NCBI GenBank assembly: GCA_023423065.1
Contig: JAFAGC010000060.1
Location: forward strand, 1-64,000
Source: Pseudomonadota bacterium
GTDB lineage: Bacteria > Pseudomonadota > Gammaproteobacteria > Steroidobacterales > Steroidobacteraceae
Length of the DNA: 64,000 bases
Direction: 5' to 3'
The first letter of the stretch is position 1; every line of letters begins with the position of its first letter. Below, in pieces: positions 32,124-45,576 of this stretch. Under the pieces are notes generated by a model. The model made no database searches. It was not told the DNA's origin and saw nothing but the letters and a program-made list of their open reading frames with translations. A program made the translations under genes and the position numbers.

Positions 32124-32353
32124 GACTTCACCTTGTGTGCGCGTCGACGATAGATCCTTGCTAGTACGCTGAGCGCGAGCAGCCACACCGAGCGGTGCTT
32201 GAGAAAGCCTACGCCGATCTTGAGCGGGTTCAGACCGGAGAAGACTCCGGCTTGACCGCCCGAGCCGAAATCGCGCAGCGACATTTCGAGCCACGAGCGC
32301 TGTAGCTGCATCTCCGCATCGAGCAGGCGGGCGCGCTCACGCGGCGAGGTCAC
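32120..32353 (-). CDS. yqjK: YqjK-like protein
   Basis: 77 residues. MTSPRERARLLDAEMQLQRSWLEMSLRDFGS is a helical start with RER and QLQR elements like E. coli YqjK; a weak hydrophobic stretch (WLLALSVLARIYRRRA) follows. It overlaps the yqjE-like gene by 17 bases and the ferritin-like gene by four. Position in the yqjD-yqjE-yqjK order is the main support; sequence similarity is modest. Confidence 0.6.
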   Translation of the reverse strand: MTSPRERARLLDAEMQLQRSWLEMSLRDFGSGGQAGVFSGLNPLKIGVGFLKHRSVWLLALSVLARIYRRRAHKVKS

Positions 32354-32876
32354 TGGGCGGACTCCGGTTCGTTGAGGGGCCCTGGCCTTCCTGCGGCGGC
32401 GGCGGAACGGGCTGTTCCGGCGGCGGCTCGTCGGATGGCCGCGCCGTGGCCTGCGCGGCGCCGCGTTCCATCGCGCGCCCGAACACTTCCAGATCGCGTT
32501 TGAGCCCGTCGACGAACCAGCTCAAGGAGCCCGGCTCGTCGTGCCGTCGCTCGCGGCTGCCCATGATCCAGGCCACGACGGCGCCGATCACGAAGAGCGC
32601 AACGACGCCGGCAAGCACCGGGACCCGCAGGTGCGGCGGCAACGCGACCGCGATCAGCACGATGGCCGCCCACAACGCGACGATCAGTGCCACCGCGGCG
32701 AGTAGTTTGAGCTGCAGCCGGCTGCGGACGGCATGGACCTCGGTCTGCGCGGCGATACGCGCGGCGTCGACGCGCGTTTCGAGCATCCTCAACAGGTGCT
32801 GCAGGAGCGCGCGGGTCGGTCCCTTGTGATCGTTGCCCGGCCCGATGCCGGAGGGGTCGCCGGCGGCGCTGATCAC
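32337..32876 (-). CDS. yqjE: YqjE-like phage-holin-family membrane protein
   Basis: 179 residues. Two hydrophobic helices (LLAAVALIVALWAAIVLIAVALP and VLAGVVALFVIGAVVAWIMGS) are typical of the holin-III-like family to which YqjE belongs. A charged N-terminal amphipathic part precedes and a proline-rich tail (PPPEQPVPPPPQEGQ) follows. It overlaps the yqjD-like gene by four bases (ATGA). It is not evidence of a prophage. Confidence 0.7.
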   Translation of the reverse strand: MISAAGDPSGIGPGNDHKGPTRALLQHLLRMLETRVDAARIAAQTEVHAVRSRLQLKLLAAVALIVALWAAIVLIAVALPPHLRVPVLAGVVALFVIGAVVAWIMGSRERRHDEPGSLSWFVDGLKRDLEVFGRAMERGAAQATARPSDEPPPEQPVPPPPQEGQGPSTNRSPPSDLAA

Positions 32877-33223
32877 GGGCGACGCGAGGACTTGGTGACG
32901 AGCAACGTGAGCACGCTACCCAGCAGCGCCGCGAGGGCAATCGACTGCCAGGGGTTCGAGTGCACGTACCGGTCCGCCTTGTCGGCGAACGACTCGGCGA
33001 TCCTGACGGACTCTTCCGCCGTCGCCGCGAGCCGCGATTTCGCCTGCTCGAGCGTCTCCGTGACACGGGCGCGGACGGCGTCGGCGGCCTCGTCGCCACT
33101 GTCGCCGAGCGAGCTCAGCAGCTCTTCGGCCTGGGCCACGATGCGATTCAGTTCTTCGACGCTCGGATCGACGGCCTTTTCGACCGCGGACACGAACTCG
33201 GGTTGTTTGGCAGGTGCGTGCAT
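32873..33223 (-). CDS. yqjD: DUF883/ElaB-YqjD-family protein
   Basis: 116 residues. It has a helical coiled body (VEELNRIVAQAEELLSSL...EAADAVRARVTETLEQAKSRLAATAEESVRIAESFADKADRYVHSNPW) and a C-terminal anchor (SIALAALLGSVLTLLVTKSSRRP), the layout of inner-membrane ribosome-binding stress proteins ElaB/YqjD. The start at 33223 is preceded by a GAGGAACAA site. First gene of the yqjD-yqjE-yqjK-like run. Confidence 0.85.
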   Translation of the reverse strand: MHAPAKQPEFVSAVEKAVDPSVEELNRIVAQAEELLSSLGDSGDEAADAVRARVTETLEQAKSRLAATAEESVRIAESFADKADRYVHSNPWQSIALAALLGSVLTLLVTKSSRRP

Positions 33224-33435
33224 GTTTGTTCCTCGGGTGTGCCGGGCAGAATGTACCGCAGCCCGGGGCCTAACACTCGGAAATGCAGCGCAGGCCCTGT
33301 AGGAAAGGGCCGACCCCAAGCCGGTATTCCCACCCGACGCCCTAGGGTACATCGAGCGCCATACTGGTGCGGTCCAGTGGTGTGAGGACCCCGCGTCGCG
33401 ACGAGCCCCTCCCCTCGAAACCTTTCGCGTCCAGG

Positions 33436-33476
33436 GTCCACCGGTGGCCCGTCCGCCGGCCGCGAGGCCGGTGGAC
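33436..33476 (-). terminator. Hairpin after a small hypothetical gene
   Basis: GTCCACCGG (33436-33444) and CCGGTGGAC (33468-33476) form a perfect 9-base stem, with a GC-rich loop that may fold itself. It lies just past the stop of the minus-strand gene at 33497. No T-run, so a terminator is only suggested. Confidence 0.35.
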
Positions 33477-33496
33477 GGAGTTGCCTCCCGGAACTC

Positions 33497-33781
33497 CTAA
33501 CTACTTAGTATCTTCTCGGCGCAGCCCCACGTGGCGCGCACGATCGGCCGTGCGTCCTGCCAGCCGAGCCTGGATTTCCCGCGCGCGATGTCCCAGCCGG
33601 CCTCGAGCCGAGCCTCGACGTCGTCGAAACTCGCGAGCGGATTCTCCTCCCACGCCCGATATGCGTAGCGATAGACGGGTTCGAAGTCGTCCCAGGAATA
33701 ACGCGCGCGGTAGTAAGGCTCGTGGGTGTACGTCTTCTGCCAGTGCGTGGCGAAGCGTTCGATGCGGTTCTCGGGTTTCAC
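33497..33781 (-). CDS. Conserved hypothetical protein (94 aa)
   Basis: KPENRIERFATHWQKTYTHEP, YYRARYSWDDFEPVYRYAYRAWEENP, and RLGWQDARPIVRATWGCAEKI. The YSWDDFEPxYRYAY stretch and the later RGKSRLGWQDARPIVR recur in stress-linked small proteins of proteobacteria, but I cannot give a family name. It is predicted soluble, positioned between the yqjD-like run and the BON gene. Confidence 0.55.
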   Translation of the reverse strand: MKPENRIERFATHWQKTYTHEPYYRARYSWDDFEPVYRYAYRAWEENPLASFDDVEARLEAGWDIARGKSRLGWQDARPIVRATWGCAEKILSS

Positions 33782-33793
33782 CGTGTGCTCCCG

Positions 33794-33831
33794 AAAAAAA
33801 ACACGAGGCCGGAGTATGCACCCCGGCCTCG
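33794..33831 (-). terminator. Rho-independent terminator of the BON gene
   Basis: A 9-base stem CGAGGCCGG/CCGGCCTCG (33804-33812, 33823-33831), followed on the minus strand by eight T. It lies 28 bases after the BON stop, just before the next gene. Confidence 0.85.
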
Positions 33832-33858
33832 CGTTTGTGGACAGCCTCGGTGAAAGGC

Positions 33859-34407
33859 CTACTTCTTGACGCTGAGCTCGTTGTCGACGCTCTTCACGTC
33901 ATCCACGTTGCGCGCGAGCTGCTCGGCCGTCTGCTTCGCCTCCGCGTTGTCGACGAAACCCGACAGTTGCACGACGCCCTCGTGCGTCTCGACGTTCACC
34001 TGGTGCGCCTTCGTGCGCGGGTCCCCGGCGAGCGCCGTCTTCACCTTCGTGGTGATCGCGGCGTCGTCGACGACCGTCCCACCCGACCGGTCCTCCGAGC
34101 GAACCGACAGGTTGTTCTGCACGCTCTTCACACCCGTGGTGTTCTTCGCAACGGTCGTTGCGCGAGCCTTGCCTTCCTTGGAGTCGACATAGCCGTTGAG
34201 CTGAACGGTTCCTTTGAACGTTTCCACGTCGATCTGGTGAGCCTTGGTCACCGGGTCCGCGATCAGCGCAGCTTTCACGCGTCCCGTCGTCACCGAATCG
34301 TCGACCTGCTCGCCTGCCGACTTGGACGTACGCGTGGATGCGCACGCCGCCATCGCCAGACTGACGACGATCATGACCGCACTGACAAAGCTATTGGATT
34401 TCTGCAT
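33859..34407 (-). CDS. BON-domain lipoprotein (OsmY-like, two BON domains)
   Basis: 182 residues. A lipoprotein signal with lipobox-like MAAC (about residue 21) is followed by two BON domains: residues about 36-100 (ITVETFKGTVQLNGYVDSKEGKARA-type) and about 110-180 (VNVETHEGVVQLSGFVDNAEAKQTA). The family acts at the envelope, likely in osmotic or membrane stress. It uses the ATG at 34407, directly downstream of the DUF1328 gene. Confidence 0.85.
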   Translation of the reverse strand: MQKSNSFVSAVMIVVSLAMAACASTRTSKSAGEQVDDSVTTGRVKAALIADPVTKAHQIDVETFKGTVQLNGYVDSKEGKARATTVAKNTTGVKSVQNNLSVRSEDRSGGTVVDDAAITTKVKTALAGDPRTKAHQVNVETHEGVVQLSGFVDNAEAKQTAEQLARNVDDVKSVDNELSVKK

Positions 34408-34416
34408 GGGTACCTC

Positions 34417-34578
34417 TCATCTCCTGGCCGTGTTGGCAATGAAACTGACTAACGCAAGCACCAGGAACACGAAGAACAGGATCTTCGCGATCCCCGCGGC
34501 CCCCGCGGCAATGCCACCGAAGCCGAATATCGCGGCGATGAGCGCGATCACGAAAAAGACGACTGCGTAATGAAGCAT
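34417..34578 (-). CDS. DUF1328 family small membrane protein
   Basis: 53 residues, too short for common gene calling thresholds. It reads MLHYAVVFFVIALIAAIFGFGG, then IAAGAAGIAKILFFVFLVLALV, then SFIANTARR, the exact pattern of the DUF1328 (YtjA-type) family with two transmembrane helices. Probably an envelope stress membrane protein. It starts with a GGAGATATCG-type site, ends ten bases before the BON start and may be co-transcribed with it. Confidence 0.85.
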   Translation of the reverse strand: MLHYAVVFFVIALIAAIFGFGGIAAGAAGIAKILFFVFLVLALVSFIANTARR

Positions 34579-34729
34579 TCGATATCTCCTCGGAAACCTC
34601 CCGGGACCTGCGCCGGGGTGGAGACATCATTGCCGGTCGTGCATTTGGGCTATGCCGGCCTTAGGACGGACGCGAGGTGGGAGGCGGCTGACATTCCTGT
34701 CGGCTGCGCGGACTACAGGTGTGGGACGG

Positions 34730-35261
34730 GTAATGGGAACGCGTAATGGGGACATTCCTCGTTTCCTAGCAAAAGGGGACAGACCTCGATTTCGGGCTCG
34801 ATGAGTCCCGGCGATTACGGCGTCTGCGTTGACGGCATGGCCGTCGCCCACGCGATGGGTTTCGATACCGCGGCGCACCACAGCAATTGAACGCGCCAGG
34901 CGATGGCCCGCCGGCCGCGGGGGCGGGTTATCTGTCTCTGCCAATCGTGAGAGTCGCCTGGCGCAGGCTGAGGGTGCTCCTTGCCGGCTCCGTGCCTTGC
35001 GCGAACGCCGGATGCGCCGTACGCCCAGCCCCATCGCATGTGCGCCGTCCATGCCGTGCACTCACAGCGGTGATCGCCGGGACTCATCGAGTGCGCACCG
35101 ACGCGACTATCGCCGCGCACGCTCGTAACCGAGCACGAAATATCCTCGGCTTGAGTGGCTAAGAGCTAAGAGAAAGAGTCGCGAGCCTGAACGGCGTGCG
35201 ATCGTATCAGGTCTGTCCCCGTTTGCTAGGAAACGAGGAATGTCCCCATTACACCCATTAC
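34730..35261. mobile_element. 532-bp non-coding element with inverted repeat ends
   Basis: Left end GTAATGGG (34730-34737) and right end CCCATTAC (35254-35261) are inverted. Each end also carries a REP-like unit like that inside pbpC: inverted at 34745-34786 and direct at 35208-35250. Inside, a second inverted pair of 18 bases starts TCGATGAGTC (34798-34815) and returns at 35073-35090. The interior has no supported gene. It resembles a MITE or a BIME-type composite. The right end supplies the stop codon of the AAA-like gene. No clear target duplication was found. Confidence 0.65.
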
Positions 35262-35755
35262 AGGTCGACGACTTCGTCGCACTGGCGGGCGAATTTCGGG
35301 TCGACTCCGGCGCGTTCGCATGTGCCTAACATCACGACGCCGTTGTAGCTCTCGAGGCGTTGACGAAGGCGCGAGACGCTCAGGTTCGGGAAGCGGCCGG
35401 AGTCGTCGATGTCCTTGGCGGGTGCGGCGAACAGGTGATCCGAGTCCTCGAACCACAATACGGCGTCGGACGCGCTCGCGGCGTCGAACAGCGCATCGAG
35501 ATTCTTCTCCGTCTCGGCGATGTACTTGCTCACGATGCGCTGCAGGTCGATCTCGAACAGGTCGACGGCGAGCTCGCTCGCGAACAGGCGCGCGGCCAGC
35601 AGCTTGTTGCGGCCGGAGGCTCCGGTGAACAGCACGCGCATGCCCTTGGGAGTCCCGCCCTGCGTGGCTTCGACCTTCGCGCGCCGTGTGGCGAGCAATC
35701 GTTCGAGCACCGGGCGCAGCTCCTCGTCTGGGTTTCGTTGCACCCCTGCAGGCAT
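35258..35755 (-). CDS. AAA-family ATPase-like protein, truncated and with degenerate Walker A
   Basis: 165 residues. The region around LLATRRAKVEATQGGTPKGMRVLFTG looks like an AAA lead-in. Where an AAA protein has GPPGTGKT, this has TGASGRNKLL, lacking the Gly before Lys and the Thr after it. Walker B is altered too: LWFEDSDHLF. The DLQRIVSKYIAETEKNL and later FARQCDEVVDL correspond to sensor and end of the AAA core. The lid part is missing: the reading frame ends at a TAA in the CCCATTAC end of the mobile element. ATP hydrolysis looks unlikely. Confidence 0.65.
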   Translation of the reverse strand: MPAGVQRNPDEELRPVLERLLATRRAKVEATQGGTPKGMRVLFTGASGRNKLLAARLFASELAVDLFEIDLQRIVSKYIAETEKNLDALFDAASASDAVLWFEDSDHLFAAPAKDIDDSGRFPNLSVSRLRQRLESYNGVVMLGTCERAGVDPKFARQCDEVVDL

Positions 35756-35841
35756 GTCGTTTCCCTCCCCGTCAATTTCCGCCGTGCGCGCCGCAATATA
35801 CTCCGGCGTCCGTTCCCCGACATCCGACGCGGAGATCCCTC

Positions 35842-36519
35842 GTGATTGACCTGTATTTCTGGCCGACCGGCAACGGCAAGAAGATCACCATCATGCTCGA
35901 AGAAACGGGTCTTCCGTATCGGGTAATCCCCGTCAACATCAACAAGGGCGACCAGTTCAGGCCCGAATTCCTGGCGATCAGCCCTAACAACAAGATGCCG
36001 GCCATTGTCGACGACGGTCTCGCGATCTTCGAATCGGGCGCCATCCTGCAGTATCTCGCCGAGAAATCCGGCCGGTTCCTGCCTTCCGACGCTCCGGGCA
36101 AGTACCGGGTGCTGCAGTGGGTGTACTGGCAGGTCGGCGGCCTCGGCCCCATGGCCGGCCAGGCGCATCACTTCCTCAAGTACTCGCCGCAGAAAATCGA
36201 GTACGCCATGCATCGCTTCCAGGCCGAGGTGGCGCGCCTGTACAAGGTGCTCGACACGCAGCTCGGCAAGAGCGAATTCATCGCGGGCGAATATTCCATC
36301 GCCGACATGGCCGCCTGGCCGTGGGTGGTGCGTTACGAGTGGCAGGGCCAGAAACTCGAGGACTTCCCCAACGTGAAGCGCTGGTTCGAAACCGTGGGTG
36401 CCCGCCCGGCCGTCCAACGCGGCGCGGCCGTCGGCGCGGATCTCCTGAGCTCGGCGCCGCCGCCCACGGATGAAGACAAGAAGCGGTTGTTCGGCTTTCG
36501 CGATCGGGATTTGAAGTAG
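35842..36519 (+). CDS. yfcG: Glutathione S-transferase, YfcG-like (Nu class)
   Basis: 225 residues, GTG start preceded by GGAGATCCC. N-terminal thioredoxin-like domain (VIDLYFWPTGNGKKITIMLEETG; ISPNNKMPAIVD; FESGAILQYLAE) then helical C-terminal domain (LQWVYWQVGGLGPMAGQAHHF; YSIADMAAWPWV). Close to YfcG/YghU, which use glutathione for disulfide-bond reductase or peroxidase chemistry, rather than conjugation. The Thr-Gly-Asn-Gly start of the domain fits that class. Divergent from the AAA-like gene. Confidence 0.9.
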   Translation: MIDLYFWPTGNGKKITIMLEETGLPYRVIPVNINKGDQFRPEFLAISPNNKMPAIVDDGLAIFESGAILQYLAEKSGRFLPSDAPGKYRVLQWVYWQVGGLGPMAGQAHHFLKYSPQKIEYAMHRFQAEVARLYKVLDTQLGKSEFIAGEYSIADMAAWPWVVRYEWQGQKLEDFPNVKRWFETVGARPAVQRGAAVGADLLSSAPPPTDEDKKRLFGFRDRDLK

Positions 36520-36598
36520 AGATCGGCGGACCCGGCGGCCGCTCCATTTGCGCCTGGATCGAAGCGTCTTACCGCGCTGTCCTCAGCGCGCCTCACGG

Positions 36599-36619
36599 AC
36601 GCCCCCGCTTCGGGGGCGT
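36599..36619. terminator. GC-rich hairpin between convergent genes
   Basis: GCCCCCG-CTT-CGGGGGC with matching flanks (about 36599-36619) lies between the GST stop and the hybrid kinase stop. Without a T-run; it may serve both strands. Confidence 0.4.
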
Positions 36620-36642
36620 GAGAATCGGGGCGTCAGCCCCTT

Positions 36643-38366
36643 TCAGTGGGTGACCAACATGTCGCACAGCATCGCGGGATCGACGGGCTTCACCAGGTGC
36701 ATGTCAAACCCCGCCTCGCGCGAGCGCACGCGATCGACATCCTGACCCCACCCGGTCAGCGCCACGAGCACGGCACCGCGGCCCCAGCTTTCCGCGCGGA
36801 TGCGCCGCGCGACTTCGCAGCCGTCGAGTTTCGGCATGCCAACGTCGAGCACGACGATCTCGGGTTTCCTCTCGCCGGCGAGCGCGAGGGCCTCCTCGCC
36901 GTCCGAGGCGCAGTACACCTCGTGACCTTCCATGCGCAGCATCAGCGCGAGACTTTCCAGCGCGTCCTGGTTGTCGTCCGCGATCAGGATGTTTCGGCGC
37001 ACCGGATGCGCGGCCGTGGTTTCCGTGTTCATTTCCCCTCCATCGGCCGTGGCGGCCTCGGTCATCAACGGCAGCCGCACGATGAACTCGCTGCCCTGGT
37101 TCTCGCCGGGACTGCTCGCGACGATCTCGCCGCCGTGCAATTGCACCAGCGCGCGCACGAGCGCGAGTCCGATGCCGAGTCCCCCGGCGCTGGTCGACCG
37201 CTCGCCCGGCACCTGTGTGAATAGTTCGAAGATGTGCGACAGGGCCCCGGCGGGAATGCCGACGCCCGTGTCGCGCACGACGATTTCGCCCCGATCCCCT
37301 TCGACGCGTGTCGTTACGACGATCTGGCCGTTCTCGCCCGTGTACTTGGCGGCATTGTGCAGCAGGTTTCCCACCACCTGCGCGAGCCGCACCGGATCGC
37401 CGCGCACCTTGAACCCGGGCTTGGTGAGCTCGAGCTGCAGATTCTGCTTCTTCTGCTCGAGCAGCGGCTGCACGGTTTCGACCGCGGCCGCGACGACGTC
37501 CGATACATCGACCGGTTCGCTGACGAGCACGATCTTCCCGCGCGCGATACGCGAGACGTCGAGCAGGTCGTCGACCAGCCGCGTCATGTGTTTGAGCTGG
37601 CGCGCGATCACGCCGCGCGACCAGACGATCTTCGGATCCTCGGTCTCGCCCTGCATGAGCAGGTGCGTGGCGTTGCGCAGCGGCGAGAGCGGATTGCGCA
37701 GCTCGTGCGACAGCATCGCGAGGAATTCGTCGCGCTTGGTCACCGCTTCCTTGAGCGAGTCCTCGGCCTTCTTGCGCTCGCGGATCTCGGTCTCCAGCGA
37801 CACGTTGATGCGCGACAGCTCCTCGTTCGCGCGCTGCAGGTGGCCGTTCACGGCCTCGAGCTCGCGTGTCTTCTCGGTCTGCAGTGCATAGTTGGCCTCG
37901 GCCAGCCGCTTGTTGGATTCGGCGAGCTCGCGGTTCACACCCTGCAGCTCGCGTCGCTTGCGGTACAACTCGACCAGCACCGCGACCTTGCTGCGCAGGA
38001 TCTCCGGCACCACCGGGATGTAGACGTAGTCGATCGCCCCGGCCTTGTAGCCCTTGAGCCGGTCGAACTCGGTGACGTGCACGCCGGTCACGAAGATGAT
38101 CGGAATCGTCTCGAAGCGCGGATGATCGTGGATCAGCGCCGCCGTCTCGAAGCCATCCATGCCCGGCATCTTCACGTCGAGCAGCACGACCGCGAACTCC
38201 TGCTTCATCAGCGCTTCGAGCGCCTCCAGGCCGGAATTCACGGCGATGAGGTTATGGCCGAGCGGCTCGAGGATCGCGCGGTACGTGAGCAGCCGCGCGG
38301 GCTGATCGTCCACGAGCAGGATGTTCGCGGCTTCGTGCCCTTCCTCGAAGACTTGCGGGGTCGAAC

Positions 38367-38370
<4 letters not shown>
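36643..38370 (-). CDS. Hybrid histidine kinase with receiver at both ends
   Basis: 575 residues. N-terminal REC (NILLVDDQPARL; VVLLDVKMPGMDG), a long helical coil (LYRKRRELQGVNRELAESNKRLAEANYALQTEK), HisKA (FLAMLSHELRNPLSPLRNA), HATPase_c (VVGNLLHNAAKYTGENG; VRDTGVGIPAGALSHIF; GGLGIGLALVRALVQLHGG) and C-terminal REC (NILIADDNQDALES; IVVLDVGMPKLDG; LVKPVDP). The start overlaps the stop of the giant kinase gene, so the two form one operon. Cytoplasmic. Confidence 0.9.
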
Positions 38371-43319
<4,949 letters not shown>

Positions 43320-43428
43320 GCCCCTTTGGACCCTGCCGAGTTGCCCTGCGAACCTTCGGGAGTCTACGGCCCTCACCCTCAAGACTGCTCCGCGCACTCG
43401 TGTAGGACGGAGACTACTTCGGCCTCCT

Positions 43429-45576
43429 TCAGCTCCGAATCACGAGATCGAGCTTGCCCTCGCGCCGTTCGACGCTGACGCTCACGGATCCGGCATGTCG
43501 TCTGACGGTGAAATCGACCGACGCCATGCCTACGGACAGGTTCTTGACGCGGATTTCGTCGACGCCTTCCGGCACGACGGGGTGCGCGAGCACGATCTGC
43601 CGGTCGAGCGCGTCGATCGTGAGTCCGAGGATGCTCTGCAGGAGCAGGTACGTGGAGCCCGCGGCCACCGACTGCGGCGAACAGGCGACCGGCAGGTGCA
43701 GCGGCGGCTCGCGCCCGCGGCGCCGGAAACCGCAGAACAGCTCCGGCATGCGCATGAGGTCGAAATGCCGTGCGGCCTCGTATTGCGCGACCAGGATGCG
43801 CAGCGCGAAGGCCTTGTCGTCGTAACGTGACGCGCCGTACGCGAGCAGCGCGTTGTCGTGCGGCCAGATCGCGCCGTTGTGATAGGCCATCGGGTTGAAG
43901 CGCAGCTCGCTCTCCGCGACGGTGCGCACGCCCCAGCCCGAGAAGAGCTGCTCGTGCCCGAATCCCGCGATGATCTGGCGCGCGCGCTCGGCGTGCGCGA
44001 TACCCGAGAACAGGCAGTGCCCCGGGTTCGAGGTGCGCACTCGGCAGGCCTGCTTGTCGCCGTCGAGCGCGAGCGCGAACGTCTCGATGTCGTCGCACCA
44101 GTACGCCGTGTTGAACCGGGCCTGCAGCGCCTGGGCCGCTTCGACCAGCGCGATGGCGCGCGGCATCTCGCCGAGCGAGCGCGCGATGCGCGCCGCGCCG
44201 AGTTTCGCGCCGTAGACGTAACCCTGGACCTCGCACAGCGCGAGCGCGCCCTGCGCGACCTGCCCGTCCGCGTGGAACACCGCGTCCGGGGAGCTCTTCC
44301 ACCCGTGCTGCCGCGGCTGTCCCGGGCGCGCGGCGGCTTCGACGAAGCCGTCGCCGTCGATGTCGCCGTACACGTCGATCCACGACAAGGCCGCGGTCAA
44401 CGACGGCCACAGCTCGGTGATGAATTCGATGTCGGCGGTGCGCGTGAAGTACGCGGCCGCGAGCAGCACGAACAGCGGCGTCGTGTCGACGCCGAAGTAG
44501 TTTGGCGCGATGTCGCCGCCGCGCGCCTCGTTGAGGATCTTGCCGGGCTCGGCGCCGGTCGCCGGGAAGGAATCGGTGCACTGGGTGGCCGCGAGATAGC
44601 GCAGCACGTTGCGGGCGATGTCCGGCCATACCCACAATGTCTCGAGCGCGGTGACGATCGCGTCGCGCCCGAACGCCGCGTCGAGCCAGGGCAGGCCCGC
44701 CGCCGGGACGCGGCCGTGCGCGGTGGTGGTGAGCAGCATGTTGATGTCGGCCGCCGAGCGCTGCACCCACGCGTTCAGCAGCGGATCGCTCGATTCGATG
44801 CGGGTCTCGGGGACACCTTCGCGCCGCGCATATTCCTCGGCCGAGGCCAGCGAACGCGTGAACGTCGCGATCTGCACGGGCGTGTTCACCGAACGGCAGC
44901 CGATCGCAAGCGAGATGTTCTTCTCGCCGCGGCTGCCGATCTGCAGGCGGTATCTGAGACTGTCGGCGGAAATCGCTTCCGGCGCCGTGTGGCAGTCGAC
45001 CACCGTCTCGCGCACGATGTCGTCCGCGCCGCGATAACCCTGGATCACGCTGTCTTCCTCGACGCGCTCGAAGCGCGCGCGTCCCGCGTCCACGCGTCGC
45101 TGCGCGCGCACGTCGATGATGTTCTCGAAATCGCAGCCAAAACGGACCACCAGCTCGACGTTCACCGTCGTGAGCGCGAAGTTGCGCACGCGGATGGACT
45201 CGTGGAACACGCCCTGCCAGATGAACCGCGACCGCGTGACATACAAGGTGCCGCGCGGCAGCACGATGCGCCCGCCCTCGCCGCGCGAATCGCCATTGGT
45301 CAGGTTGACCGTGAGCAGCACGTTGTCGTCCCGCGGATTCGCCGACAGGAGCAACGGCGGCTGGCCGCCGATCGTGAGCGTGAATCGCGACAGGTAGCGC
45401 ACGCCGCCGCGATACAGGCCCGCTTCGCTGCGCGCCTCCGCGTCGATGTCGCCGATCTCGTTGAACAGCGCGAAGCAGTCGTCGTGACGCAGCGTGAGCG
45501 TACGTTCCGCGCTCGGCACCTCCGCGGTCACCACCTGGTGCGACGCGAATTCCGGCTGAACCGGTTCAGACGCCAC
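43429..45576 (-). CDS. Amylo-alpha-1,6-glucosidase / glycogen debranching-like enzyme
   Basis: About 716 residues. The N-terminal beta part (LTLRHDDCFALFNEIGDIDAEARSEAGLYRGGVRYLSRFTLTIG) is a GDE_N-type domain; the C-terminal (alpha/alpha)6 barrel has GLPWLDAAFGRDAIVTALETLWVWPDIARNVLRYLAATQ and GWKSSPDAVFHADG, as in the amylo-alpha-1,6-glucosidase family. It removes alpha-1,6-linked glucose or acts on related oligosaccharides. The GTG at 45576 is chosen (AAAGG seven bases upstream). It overlaps the heparinase-like gene stop. Last gene of the polysaccharide cluster, so it may process the polymer or its precursor. Confidence 0.85.
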   Translation of the reverse strand: MASEPVQPEFASHQVVTAEVPSAERTLTLRHDDCFALFNEIGDIDAEARSEAGLYRGGVRYLSRFTLTIGGQPPLLLSANPRDDNVLLTVNLTNGDSRGEGGRIVLPRGTLYVTRSRFIWQGVFHESIRVRNFALTTVNVELVVRFGCDFENIIDVRAQRRVDAGRARFERVEEDSVIQGYRGADDIVRETVVDCHTAPEAISADSLRYRLQIGSRGEKNISLAIGCRSVNTPVQIATFTRSLASAEEYARREGVPETRIESSDPLLNAWVQRSAADINMLLTTTAHGRVPAAGLPWLDAAFGRDAIVTALETLWVWPDIARNVLRYLAATQCTDSFPATGAEPGKILNEARGGDIAPNYFGVDTTPLFVLLAAAYFTRTADIEFITELWPSLTAALSWIDVYGDIDGDGFVEAAARPGQPRQHGWKSSPDAVFHADGQVAQGALALCEVQGYVYGAKLGAARIARSLGEMPRAIALVEAAQALQARFNTAYWCDDIETFALALDGDKQACRVRTSNPGHCLFSGIAHAERARQIIAGFGHEQLFSGWGVRTVAESELRFNPMAYHNGAIWPHDNALLAYGASRYDDKAFALRILVAQYEAARHFDLMRMPELFCGFRRRGREPPLHLPVACSPQSVAAGSTYLLLQSILGLTIDALDRQIVLAHPVVPEGVDEIRVKNLSVGMASVDFTVRRHAGSVSVSVERREGKLDLVIRS

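Noticed and set aside
32337..32876. Holin as sign of a prophage
   Set aside because: The gene is of the YqjE type in a yqjDEK-like operon; no phage structural genes are present.
34788..35207. Genes inside the 532-bp element
   Set aside because: Open frames on both strands are short and Arg/His rich, without start signals or a recognisable domain; no transposase motif seen.
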